Shown: piece after piece, positions 15,370 through 22,667 of the stretch
Position numbering within the stretch: position 1 is the stretch's first letter
Layout of the letters: each line of letters starts with the position of its first letter
DNA from: Modestobacter sp. DSM 44400
GTDB taxonomy: Bacteria; Actinomycetota; Actinomycetes; Mycobacteriales; Geodermatophilaceae
Assembly: GCF_900107175.1 (NCBI RefSeq)
Contig: NZ_FNOZ01000028.1
Location: 1 to 52,242 of the forward strand
DNA: 52,242 bases
Direction: 5' to 3'
Translations under genes and position numbers: made by a program
Notes under the pieces: generated by a model
What the model saw: the letters and a program-made list of their open reading frames with translations, nothing else
Told to the model about the DNA's origin: nothing
Databases searched by the model: none

Positions 15370-16380
15370 ATGCGACCTGACGCCCGCGCCTGGTTCGAGC
15401 ACCGCACCACGTCGGCCACCTCCCTCACCGAGCTGGACGTCGACGCCCTGCTGCTGGCCAAACGCCGCGGCGGGCACCGCATCAGCGTCGTGCTCCCGGC
15501 CCGCGACGAGGAGACGACCGTCGGCGTCCTGGTCGCCGACCTGGTCCACCGCTGGATGGCCGACGTTCCGCTCGTCGACGAGCTGCTCGTCGTGGACTCC
15601 GACTCCACCGACGACACCGCGGCCGTCGCCCGCGCCGCCGGCGCCGAGGTGGTGGCCGCCGCCGACGTGCTTCCCTCCCGCGGCAGCCGGCCCGGCAAGG
15701 GCGACGCGCTCTGGAAGTCGCTGGCCGCGACCAGCGGCGACCTGGTCGTGTTTCTGGACGCCGACCTGCTCGGCGACGTCAGCCACTACGTCCCGGGGCT
15801 GCTCACCCCGCTGCTGAGCGATCCGCGGGTCGACTACGTCAAGGGCTGCTACACCCGGCCGCTCACGCTCGACGGCGAGCACCGTCCGGCCGGCGGAGGC
15901 CGGGTCACCGAGCTCACCGCCCGCCCACTGCTCAACGCGCTGTGGCCGGAGCTGGCCGGGTTCGTCCAGCCGCTGGGCGGCGAGTACGCCGGACGGCGGA
16001 CGGCGCTGGAGCAGGTGCCCTTCGTCTCCGGCTACGGCGTGGAGGTCGGGCTGCTGGTCGACCTGCTGCACGAGTGCGGCCTGAGCGGGCTGGCCCAGGT
16101 CGACCTGGGCACCCGCCGGCACTCCCACCAGACCGACGAGGCCCTGGGGAGGATGGCCGGCCAGATCGTGTCGACCGTGCTTGCCCGCGCCGGGCGGGGC
16201 CGGCCGGGGCTGCGCCGTCTGGAGCCCGGCGGGTTGCTCACCCAGTTCGCTCACGACGGCACCGGCTTCGTGCCGACCAGCACCCCGGTCGCGGTCGACG
16301 AGCGGCCGCCGCTGTGCACCGTCGCCGAGTACACCTCGCTGCGGGCCGGGGTCGTCGGCCGATCCGTCGGAGAACGCTGA
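15370..16380 (+). CDS. gpgS: Glucosyl-3-phosphoglycerate synthase
   Basis: 336-residue GT81-type glycosyltransferase that joins glucose from NDP-glucose to 3-phosphoglycerate. This is the first step to glucosylglycerate and, in mycobacteria, to methylglucose lipopolysaccharide. Visible motifs: VVLPARDEETTVG, VVDSDSTDDT, PGKGDALWKS, the nucleotide/metal DxD in FLDADLLGD, VKGCYTRP and FVSGYGVEVGLL. The length fits the family (about 320-340). The ATG at 15370 gives the usual short N-terminus (MRPDARAWFE); an ATG 36 bp upstream is less likely. It is convergent with the next gene and preceded by a CRP-like box. In mycobacteria gpgS sits next to folP2; here folP2 is about 29 kb away. Confidence 0.92.
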   Translation: MRPDARAWFEHRTTSATSLTELDVDALLLAKRRGGHRISVVLPARDEETTVGVLVADLVHRWMADVPLVDELLVVDSDSTDDTAAVARAAGAEVVAAADVLPSRGSRPGKGDALWKSLAATSGDLVVFLDADLLGDVSHYVPGLLTPLLSDPRVDYVKGCYTRPLTLDGEHRPAGGGRVTELTARPLLNALWPELAGFVQPLGGEYAGRRTALEQVPFVSGYGVEVGLLVDLLHECGLSGLAQVDLGTRRHSHQTDEALGRMAGQIVSTVLARAGRGRPGLRRLEPGGLLTQFAHDGTGFVPTSTPVAVDERPPLCTVAEYTSLRAGVVGRSVGER

Positions 16381-16414
16381 GGCCGGTGGTGAACCACCGC
16401 CGACCCCGTGCTCC

Positions 16415-17080
16415 TCAGGCGAGGGCAGTCTCGTCCAGCGCCGCGGCGAGGTCACCCGGTGTGTCGTAGAGCGCCACCGCACCGGCCCCGGTCAGCTCGT
16501 CGTCCCCGAAGCCGCCGGACCGGACGACGATCGCCGGCATCCCGGCGCTCTTCGCCGCCTCCACGTCCCACACCGAGTCCCCGACCAGCACGCTGTCGGC
16601 GTCGGCCGGGGCGCCCAACTTCTGCAGCGCCACCTGCAGGAGGTCCGGGGCCGGCTTGGTCGCCTCGGCGTCCTCGGCGGAGGTCACGGCGTCGGCGATG
16701 TCCCGGGCGTCGAGCAGGTCCAGGGCGACCTCGACGTGCCGCGGCTGGCCGGAGCTGGCCAGCACCAGCCGGTGGCCACGTTCCTTGATGGCCAGCAGCA
16801 GGTCGCGGGCGCCGGGCAGCGCGGCGACCTCACCGATCAGTGCGTCCACCTCCTTGCCCTGCCGCTCGCGCGCCTCCTCGCCGATCCGGTCCTCCAGATC
16901 CTGGCCGCCCAGGGCGATGACCAGCTGGTCGCCGCCCATCCCGATCAGCCGGTGGATGCGCCAGATGGGGAACGTCTCCCCCAGGGAGCGCAACGCCCGG
17001 TACCAGCCAAGCGCGTGCTGGTAGTTCGAGTCGACGAGGGTGCCGTCGACGTCCAGGACGGCGATCGTGGGTTCTGCCAT
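16415..17080 (-). CDS. HAD-superfamily phosphatase (phosphoglycolate-phosphatase-like)
   Basis: 221 residues. It carries the HAD motif I VLDVDGTLVDSN with two Asp, motif II LASSGQPRH, the conserved Lys in EATKPAPD and motif IV VGDSVWDVEAA. The helical cap after motif I (RALRSLGETFPIWRIHRLIG) marks the beta-phosphoglucomutase/phosphoglycolate phosphatase group. The start chosen is ATG at 17080; an upstream Met at 17140 lies close to a strong hairpin. It is convergent with gpgS, so a small GGTGGTGAACCACC hairpin between them may terminate both. Possibly it processes a glycerate- or sugar-phosphate, but its substrate cannot be stated. Confidence 0.85.
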   Translation of the reverse strand: MAEPTIAVLDVDGTLVDSNYQHALGWYRALRSLGETFPIWRIHRLIGMGGDQLVIALGGQDLEDRIGEEARERQGKEVDALIGEVAALPGARDLLLAIKERGHRLVLASSGQPRHVEVALDLLDARDIADAVTSAEDAEATKPAPDLLQVALQKLGAPADADSVLVGDSVWDVEAAKSAGMPAIVVRSGGFGDDELTGAGAVALYDTPGDLAAALDETALA

Positions 17081-17118
17081 GACTCGGAGCTGCCCAGTCG
17101 AGCCCGCGATCACCCGCA

Positions 17119-17154
17119 CCTGAGGGGCCAATATGGCCATTTTGGCCCCTCAGG
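17119..17154 (-). terminator. Hairpin downstream of the alcohol dehydrogenase gene
   Basis: The near-perfect palindrome has arms TGAGGGGCCAA and TTGGCCCCTCA around an ATGGCCAT core. It starts four bases after the ADH stop on the minus strand. A similar palindrome built on GGCCAAA..TTTGGCC occurs at 21621-21642. Confidence 0.7.
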
Positions 17155-17157
17155 GAA

Positions 17158-18264
17158 TCAGCTCCGGTGCTGCAGGACCCCGCGGATGATCGTGCCGTCG
17201 CGCTGGTCCTGGTAGCCCTGGTTGACCTCATCGAGCGAGTACCGCTTGGTGATCAGCTCCTCGAGCTTAAGCTTGCCCTCCTCGTAGAGGCGGAGCAGCC
17301 GCGGGATGTCGCGGTAGGCGTTGCACATCCCGTAGAGGGCGCCCTGGATCTTCTGCTCGTAGAGGGTGGTGATGTTGGCCGGCAGGGCCAGCGTCATCTC
17401 CATCATCTCGTCGGCCAGGCCGGTGAGCACCATGGAGCCGCCCTTGCCCAGGCAGCTGTACGCCCCGCCGATGATGTCGGTGCTGGTGACGCCGCTGGTG
17501 ACGATGACGACGTCGGCACCGGTGCCGCGGGACAGCTGCTTGGCCAGCCCGGCGGCCTCCTGCGTGCTGGCGACGGCGTGCGTCGCGCCCAGCGTCTGGG
17601 CGAACTCGCGGCGGAAGGCCACCGGGTCGACGGCTATGACGTGCTGAGCGCCGACGCTGGCCGCGCCCTGGACGGCGTTGCAACCCACCCCGCCCGTGCC
17701 GACCACCACGACGACGTCGCCCGGGCGGACCGGGCCCGCGTTGACCGCCGAGCCCCAGCCGGTGGGCACGCTGCAGGCCAGCAGGGCCGCGACGTCCAAC
17801 GGGTAGTGGTCCTCGATCTTCACGCAGGAGAACTCGGACAGCACCGAGTGCTCGGCGAAGGCGCCGACCATGCAGAACCCGCCCAGCTCCTCGCCGTCCA
17901 GCCGGAACGGCCAGTCGCCGCCGGGGAGCTGACCGGTGCCGATCGTGGCGCCCAGGTCGCACAGGTTGGACCGGCCCGAGGCGCACCAGCGGCAGTGCCC
18001 GCAGGCGGGGAGGAACGAGGTAACGACGTGGTCACCGGGCTTGACCGTGGTCACGCCGGCACCGACGGCCTCGACGACACCCGCACCCTCGTGGCCGCCG
18101 ACGATCGGGTACCGCTGGCTGGCGAAGCGCAGGTGCTCGTCGGAGTGGCACAGCCCGGCGTACGCCATCGCGACCTGCACCTGGCCGGGTCCCGGCTCCT
18201 GCAGGTCGAGGTCCACGACCTCCCAGTCGCCGGGGCCGCGCAGCACTGCGCCTCGTGTCTTCAC
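17158..18264 (-). CDS. NDMA-dependent alcohol dehydrogenase
   Basis: 368-residue zinc-dependent medium-chain dehydrogenase with a tightly bound NAD(H), oxidising alcohols with an unknown natural acceptor. Catalytic zinc ligands sit in GLCHSDEH and GGHEGAG. The structural zinc site CGHCRWCASGRSNLC has all four Cys. The Rossmann motif is VVVGTGGVGCNAVQGA. The start is GTG at 18264 with GGAGGA upstream; longer readings to 18330 lack support. A TetR-type gene is encoded just upstream on the same strand and is a likely regulator. A strong hairpin follows the stop. Confidence 0.9.
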   Translation of the reverse strand: MKTRGAVLRGPGDWEVVDLDLQEPGPGQVQVAMAYAGLCHSDEHLRFASQRYPIVGGHEGAGVVEAVGAGVTTVKPGDHVVTSFLPACGHCRWCASGRSNLCDLGATIGTGQLPGGDWPFRLDGEELGGFCMVGAFAEHSVLSEFSCVKIEDHYPLDVAALLACSVPTGWGSAVNAGPVRPGDVVVVVGTGGVGCNAVQGAASVGAQHVIAVDPVAFRREFAQTLGATHAVASTQEAAGLAKQLSRGTGADVVIVTSGVTSTDIIGGAYSCLGKGGSMVLTGLADEMMEMTLALPANITTLYEQKIQGALYGMCNAYRDIPRLLRLYEEGKLKLEELITKRYSLDEVNQGYQDQRDGTIIRGVLQHRS

Positions 18265-18510
18265 GTCGTCCTCCGTGGCTCGGTCTCGCATCGGTGTGCC
18301 ACGCCGCGGGGGCCCCGCCGGCGCGGGCACCCCTTCTCACTACCCGACTCTCCCGGCGGCCGCGCAGCCGCCCCCACCCGGCCCCCGCCGCCACGACCGC
18401 GTTGGCGCGGGTGCGGCCTCCGTGCCGACACCCCTGCCGACATCGACGGCTCCCGCCCCGCCGCACGGGATGCACTCGCCGCCCGGCCCGACCACGTCGG
18501 TCCCTGGCCG

Positions 18511-19140
18511 TCAGCGCCGGTGGGTCACCGGGTCGGCGTCGGTGATCGGCAGCAGGACATCGGCCACCAGCTGGTCGACCTGGATCGCGGACACCGGGGC
18601 GTCCTCGAACGCCGTGTAGCGCTGCCACCACAACGCCTGCAGCACCGAGCCGAGCAGCGCGACGCGTTGGTGGGACAGCTCCCGGCCGCGGGCGGCCTCC
18701 CGTCCGGCGAGCTCGCGGACGGCGCCGGCCAGCGGGCGCACCAGCGCCTCCTCCAGCCCGGCGCGCAGCTCCTCGTCGTGCCGGGCGGCGCCCACCAGGC
18801 TCGCGGCGGCGCGCTCCGCGCGCTCCAGCGGCCGGGTCCAGGGCTCGAGCAGAGCGGCCAGGTCCGCGCGCAGCGAGCCGTGGTCCTCCGGAGTGCGCAC
18901 CAGGCTGGTGCAGCTCAGCGCGTGCCGCGCCAACGCGGCCATGGTGGGCCAGCGGCGGTAGATGCCCGCCTTGCCTGCGCGGGCGCGGGCGGCGATGCGG
19001 TCGCTGTTCAGCCGCCCCCAGCCCTCGTCGGCCAGGATGTCGACGGCGACGGACACCAGTTGGTCGGACAACTCGGCGGACAGTGGCCGGCCGGGTGGTC
19101 GGGTCGCAGCGCTGCGCTCGGTCTGGCCGGGGGTCGTCAC
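18511..19140 (-). CDS. TetR-family transcriptional regulator
   Basis: 209 residues. The N-terminal helix-turn-helix is visible as VDILADEGWGRLNSDRIAARA followed by GKAGIYRRWPTMAAL, the classic TetR recognition-helix region with Y-x-x-W/H. The C-terminal half is helical and Ala-rich, as in TetR ligand domains. The start is GTG at 19140. It lies 246 bp upstream of the NDMA-ADH gene in the same direction, so it may control that gene and itself. No clear operator palindrome was seen in the gap. Confidence 0.9.
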   Translation of the reverse strand: MTTPGQTERSAATRPPGRPLSAELSDQLVSVAVDILADEGWGRLNSDRIAARARAGKAGIYRRWPTMAALARHALSCTSLVRTPEDHGSLRADLAALLEPWTRPLERAERAAASLVGAARHDEELRAGLEEALVRPLAGAVRELAGREAARGRELSHQRVALLGSVLQALWWQRYTAFEDAPVSAIQVDQLVADVLLPITDADPVTHRR

Positions 19141-19222
19141 CGTGCAATCGTGCCCAACGGACCTGTTGATGACAACCGGCTACCGCACGGGAAGGTGCTG
19201 GGGAACGTGGCCCGCGGCACAC

Positions 19223-19549
19223 TCAGCCGCTGGCGGCACTCTCCACGTGGGCCTGCAGGCTGGCACCGTCGTCCCCGACCCACCCCTTGCCGCGGGCGGA
19301 CTCGACCATGTCGTCGAACCGGCCGGCCCACTCGGCGGCCTGCGGCCCGGCGGCCGCCTTCAGCGCCGCGATGTCGAGGAACCCGGTGTCCGCGTCGGCC
19401 AGCCGGCCCAGCCCGGCATCACGCAGCGCCTGATCGGCCTCCTCCTCGGTCAGCGCACCGACGGCCAGCTGCAGGTGCGCCAGGTCCTCGACGTCCGAGA
19501 CCCGCACCTCCGGCGCCGCCCCGGCACCACCCACCACCTCGACGATCAT
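19223..19549 (-). CDS. Uncharacterised small acidic protein
   Basis: 108 residues, acidic and without signal peptide or membrane segment. It starts MIVEVVGGAGAAPEVRVSD and has a helical region around LTEEEADQAL and FDDMVESARGKGW. I do not recognise a family. It sits between menB and the TetR gene in the same orientation, separated from menB by a terminator-like repeat. A function is not proposed. Confidence 0.65.
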   Translation of the reverse strand: MIVEVVGGAGAAPEVRVSDVEDLAHLQLAVGALTEEEADQALRDAGLGRLADADTGFLDIAALKAAAGPQAAEWAGRFDDMVESARGKGWVGDDGASLQAHVESAASG

Positions 19550-19570
19550 GCTGTCCTCCTCTGTCCTGTC

Positions 19571-19626
19571 GGCCCCCGTGCCGGGTCCCGCCGCGAGCCT
19601 GCGAGCGGTGGGGGGCGCGGGGGTCC
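19571..19626 (-). terminator. Intergenic hairpin of the GGACCC repeat family, 3' of menB
   Basis: On the minus strand it begins GGACCCCCGCG just at the menB stop, contains an inner arm with CGCTCGCAGGCTCGCGG, and closes with CACGGGGGCC. Layout and inner CTCGCA-GCTCG core match six other copies in this window. Confidence 0.65.
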
Positions 19627-20516
19627 TATACGTGCCAGGGGAAGCGGGAGAAGTCCGGGTCGCGCTTCTCCAGAAAGGAATCCCGGCCCTCCACCGCCTC
19701 TTCGGCCATGTAGGCCAGCCGGGTGGTCTCCCCGGCGAACAGCTGCTGACCGACCAGCCCGTCGTCGATCAGGTTGAAGGAGTACTTGAGCATCCGCTGG
19801 GCGGTCGGGCTCTTGGCCACGATCCGCCGTCCCCAGTCCAGCGCGGTGGCCTCGAGCTCGGCGTGCGGGACCACCCGGTTCACCATGCCCATGGCCTGCG
19901 CGTCGGCGGCGGAGTACTCCTCGCCGAGGAAGAAGATCTCCCGGGCGAACTTCTGCCCCACCTGGCGGGCGAGGTAGGCCGAGCCGAAGCCGCCGTCGAA
20001 GCTGCCCACGTCGGCGTCGGTCTGCTTGAACCGGGCGTGCTCGGCGCTGGCCAGGGTCAGGTCGGAGACGACGTGCAGGCTGTGCCCGCCGCCGGCGGCC
20101 CACCCGGGGACGACGCAGATGACCACCTTGGGCATGAAGCGGATCAGCCGCTGCACCTCCAGGATGTGCAGCCGCCCGCTCACACCGGCGCCGGCCTCGT
20201 AGCCGTACCTGCCGCGGACCCGCTGGTCACCGCCGGAGCAGAAGGCCCAGCCGCCGTCCTTCTCGCTGGGGCCGTTGCCCGTCAACAGCACGCAGCCGAC
20301 GTCGGTGGACAGCCGGGCGTGCTCGAAGACGGCGAGCAGCTGGTCGACCGTCTGCGGGCGGAAGGCGTTGCGCACCTCCGGCCGGTCCAGCGCGATGCGG
20401 ACGACGCCGGCGTCCACCGCGCGGTGGTAGGTCAGGTCGGTGAGCTGCTCGAAGCCCTCGACCTCCGCCCAGGCAGCAGCGTCGAAGATCTCCGAGACGT
20501 CCGCCCGTGCGCTCAC
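19626..20516 (-). CDS. menB: 1,4-dihydroxy-2-naphthoyl-CoA synthase
   Basis: 296-residue crotonase-fold enzyme that closes the naphthoquinone ring of o-succinylbenzoyl-CoA in menaquinone synthesis. The MenB-specific N-terminus (FEQLTDLTYHRA), FCSGGDQRVRG, PGWAAGGGHSLHVVSDLTLA, ADVGSFDGGFGSAYLARQVG, AREIFFLGEEY and C-terminal FLEKRDPDFSRFPWHV are all present. The start is GTG at 20516; a longer frame to 20615 lacks a sensible N-terminus. Other men genes are not in the window. The terminator-like repeat at its 3' end separates it from the next gene. Confidence 0.95.
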   Translation of the reverse strand: MSARADVSEIFDAAAWAEVEGFEQLTDLTYHRAVDAGVVRIALDRPEVRNAFRPQTVDQLLAVFEHARLSTDVGCVLLTGNGPSEKDGGWAFCSGGDQRVRGRYGYEAGAGVSGRLHILEVQRLIRFMPKVVICVVPGWAAGGGHSLHVVSDLTLASAEHARFKQTDADVGSFDGGFGSAYLARQVGQKFAREIFFLGEEYSAADAQAMGMVNRVVPHAELEATALDWGRRIVAKSPTAQRMLKYSFNLIDDGLVGQQLFAGETTRLAYMAEEAVEGRDSFLEKRDPDFSRFPWHV

Positions 20517-20827
20517 GGAAGGGAACCTAGCGGGCCACCGATCCCGTCGCCGCCCAGCCAATGTCGAGCGGCGGGTGCCCAGCGTGCGCGCCGTCGGGTC
20601 GAGGTGGCGCGGCAATGGCCCACGCTGCGCGCCAGCTGTACCGCGAGCGGCAGTTCACCGGGATTCCCACATCACCGTCTGGACCATCTCCGCGGCACTC
20701 GCAGGCGGGTACGGCCTGTACCGGTTCTTCGCCGAACGTCGGTGAGCGACCGGTCTCGATGTTTCGTCCGCCGCCGAGGTCGAATTCGCGCTCTCATGAC
20801 GTGGTCGAGACCGATACCGTCGGGTCG
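20517..20827. other. Divergent intergenic region between menB and the EEP gene
   Basis: About 310 bp that must hold both promoters. A + strand frame ends at 20745 with HITVWTISAALAGGYGLYRF, which looks like the tail of a small membrane protein. It lacks a convincing start or ribosome binding site, so it is not called as a gene. Confidence 0.4.
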
Positions 20828-21658
20828 ATGCGGGTCGGGACGCTCAACCTCGCCTCCGGGCGGGACGGCACGGGCCGCTCGGTGGACGCTGCGGCGCTGC
20901 GGGCCGCGCTGGCCGACGTGGACGTCGACGTCCTCGCCGTCCAGGAGATCGACGTCGGCCAGCCCCGTTCGCACGGCCTGTCCCAGCCGGCCGAGGTGGC
21001 CGCTGCGCTGGGCGCCGGCGACTGGCGGTTCGCCGCGACCGTCGACGGCACCCCCGACCCGTTCCGCAGCTGGCAGCCGGTCGATCCGCCGGTGCTCACC
21101 GGTCCGGACGACGCCGCCGGCGCCGGCCCTCGCTACGGCATCGCGCTGTTCTCCCGCCGGCCGGTGCGCCGCTGGTCGGTGCAGGCGCTGGGCACCGGGC
21201 GGGCACGGCTGCCGGTCCGGGCCCCCGACCCGCGAACGGGCCGCGCCCGGTGGTGGTGGTTTCCGGACGAGCCGCGGCTGGCGGTGGCCGCCGAGCTGGA
21301 CGGGTGCACCGTCGTCGGCACGCATCTGTCCTTCGCCCCGCACACCGCCGTCCGACAGCTGCTGCGGCTGCGGCGCTGGGCACGGGAGCTGCCCGGACCG
21401 GTGCTGCTGACCGGCGACCTCAACCTCGCCGGACCGGTGCCCGAGCGGGTGACCGGCGCGACCCGGCTGGTCTCCGGGCCGACCTATCCCGGCAGCAACC
21501 CCCGCCTGCAGTACGACCACGTGCTGACGTTCGGGCCCATGACGGCGACCGCGCCGGACGTCCGGGTGCTGCCGGTCGGCGACCACCGGCTGGTCACCGT
21601 CACCGTCGCACTCCCTGAGCGGCCAAAGTGGCCACTTTGGCCGGACGCGGTCAGGTGA
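20828..21658 (+). CDS. Endonuclease/exonuclease/phosphatase-family protein
   Basis: 276 residues with the EEP fold: VGTLNLASGRDG (metal Asn), VLAVQEIDVGQPRS (catalytic Glu), VGTHLSFAP, LLTGDLNLAG (Asp/Asn) and a C-terminal VGDHRLVTV (Asp-His). Members hydrolyse phosphodiester bonds in nucleic acids, phospholipid headgroups or inositol phosphates; the substrate here is not identifiable. The ATG at 20828 starts directly at the conserved first strand. The 3' end contains a 22-bp palindrome and overlaps the convergent NUDIX gene by eight bases. Confidence 0.85.
   Translation: MRVGTLNLASGRDGTGRSVDAAALRAALADVDVDVLAVQEIDVGQPRSHGLSQPAEVAAALGAGDWRFAATVDGTPDPFRSWQPVDPPVLTGPDDAAGAGPRYGIALFSRRPVRRWSVQALGTGRARLPVRAPDPRTGRARWWWFPDEPRLAVAAELDGCTVVGTHLSFAPHTAVRQLLRLRRWARELPGPVLLTGDLNLAGPVPERVTGATRLVSGPTYPGSNPRLQYDHVLTFGPMTATAPDVRVLPVGDHRLVTVTVALPERPKWPLWPDAVR
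21621..21642. repeat. 22-bp perfect palindrome in the 3' end of the EEP gene
   Basis: The half-site GGCCAAAGTGG is followed by its exact complement. It lies in the last codons of the EEP gene and just beyond the stop of the convergent NUDIX gene, so it can act as terminator for the latter. It resembles the core of the hairpin at 17119-17154. Confidence 0.6.
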
Positions 21659-22151
21659 GGAGGGGCGCCAGTGTCAGTAGGCTGGCGGCGAAGCCCGGGT
21701 GCAGCGGGACGTCGGCCAGCGCGGACAGCGGGAACCAGCCGGCCGCGATGCTCTCCGGGTTCAGCGCGAGTTCCCCGGCGTCCAGCAGCCCGGACGGCGC
21801 GGCCAGCACCGTGGTGTAGCTCCAGCCGCCGTGGTCATCGATCGACTCCGCCCCCAGGATGACATCGTCCCGGGTCAGGCCCAGCTCCTCGCCCGCTTCG
21901 CGCAGCGCGCCGTCCGCCGCCGCCTCCGCCGGGTGCAGGGCGCCGCCGGGGGTGCCCCAGGTGCCGCCGTGGTGCGACCACTCCACCCGCAGCTGCAGCA
22001 GGACCTCGACGCCGTCCGGGGCGGGGCGGTGCAGCAGGAGGCCGGCGGCGCCGGCCAGCCCCCAGTGCCGGTGACCGAGGGCGCACGTCGTCCACCCGTC
22101 GGTCGCCGCGCGCTGAGGCAAAGGATCCTTTCCATGCGGTCGGGGCCGCAA
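21651..22151 (-). CDS. NUDIX hydrolase
   Basis: 166 residues. The NUDIX box is GALHPAEAAADGALREAGEE with the REAGEE core, fitting GX5EX7REUXEE apart from the first helix spacing. The strand WGTPGGAL before it and GWSYTTVLA after it fit the fold. It hydrolyses nucleoside-diphosphate-linked compounds of unknown identity. The ATG at 22151 lies inside a dispersed repeat (22115-22177), so the first ~13 residues (MRPRPHGKDPLPQ) are repeat-encoded and the original start may have been displaced. It follows the CoA-binding gene on the same strand. Confidence 0.8.
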   Translation of the reverse strand: MRPRPHGKDPLPQRAATDGWTTCALGHRHWGLAGAAGLLLHRPAPDGVEVLLQLRVEWSHHGGTWGTPGGALHPAEAAADGALREAGEELGLTRDDVILGAESIDDHGGWSYTTVLAAPSGLLDAGELALNPESIAAGWFPLSALADVPLHPGFAASLLTLAPLLT

Positions 22152-22177
22152 TACCGGGTGGAGAGCTTCCTATGCCT
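22115..22177. repeat. Dispersed GGATCC inverted repeat, copy A (degenerate)
   Basis: One arm, GAGGCAAAGGATCCTTTCCA (22115-22134), is well kept. The other (22156-22177) is degenerate. Reverse-complemented, it aligns with copy B at 26305-26368, sharing the segment CCACCCGGTATT and the GGATCCTTTGCCTC arm. It holds the stop codon of the CoA-binding gene (CTA at 22170) and the presumed start of the NUDIX gene. Confidence 0.75.
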
Positions 22178-22667
22178 GGGTGGTGGGCAGGCCGCGGGTG
22201 CGGCGCGAGCTGATCACCCCGGTGTCGAAGCCGGCCCAGTGCAGACCCCCGGCGAAGCGGGCGTGCTCGATCTTCAGGCAGCGGTCCATCACGACGTCGA
22301 GACCGGCGGCCTCGGCGCGGACGGCGACGTCCTCGTCCCACAGCCCCAGCTGCAGCCACAGGGTGGGGGCGCCGGCGGCGAGGGTCTCGTCCAGCACCGC
22401 GGGCAGGTCGGCGGGCTTGCGGAAGACGTCGACGACGTCGGGGACGCCCGGCAGGTCGGCCAGCGACGGGTAGACCGGCCGGCCGAGGATCTCGGTGGCC
22501 CGCGGGTTCACGAACCAGATCTCGTACGGCGTGGTCGACAGCAGGTAGGTGGCGACGAAGAAGCTGGCCCGGGCCGGGTTGTCCGAGGCGCCGACGACGG
22601 CCACCGTCCTCGTCCGGCCGAGGATCTGCTGCCGTTCCCGGGCGCCGGGCCCCTGCCACGTCCTCAC
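22170..22667 (-). CDS. CoA-binding domain protein (YccU-like)
   Basis: 165-residue Rossmann-like CoA_binding_2 protein. The N-terminal motif TVAVVGASDNPARAS is followed by EIWFVNPRATEILGRPVYPSLADLP, VVDVFRKPADLP and the conserved C-terminal MDRCLKIEHAR. The GTG start at 22667 overlaps the metY stop (GTGA), so the two are translationally coupled. Its stop codon TAG is part of a dispersed repeat. The coupling with a homocysteine-forming enzyme suggests a role in acyl-CoA or sulfur metabolism, but this is inference. Confidence 0.85.
   Translation of the reverse strand: MRTWQGPGARERQQILGRTRTVAVVGASDNPARASFFVATYLLSTTPYEIWFVNPRATEILGRPVYPSLADLPGVPDVVDVFRKPADLPAVLDETLAAGAPTLWLQLGLWDEDVAVRAEAAGLDVVMDRCLKIEHARFAGGLHWAGFDTGVISSRRTRGLPTTQA

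Noticed and set aside
20561-20745. Small + strand membrane-protein frame ending HITVWTISAALAGGYGLYRF
   Set aside because: The tail looks like a membrane helix, but no start codon with a ribosome binding site is near and the frame upstream is unlike protein. Possibly a remnant.
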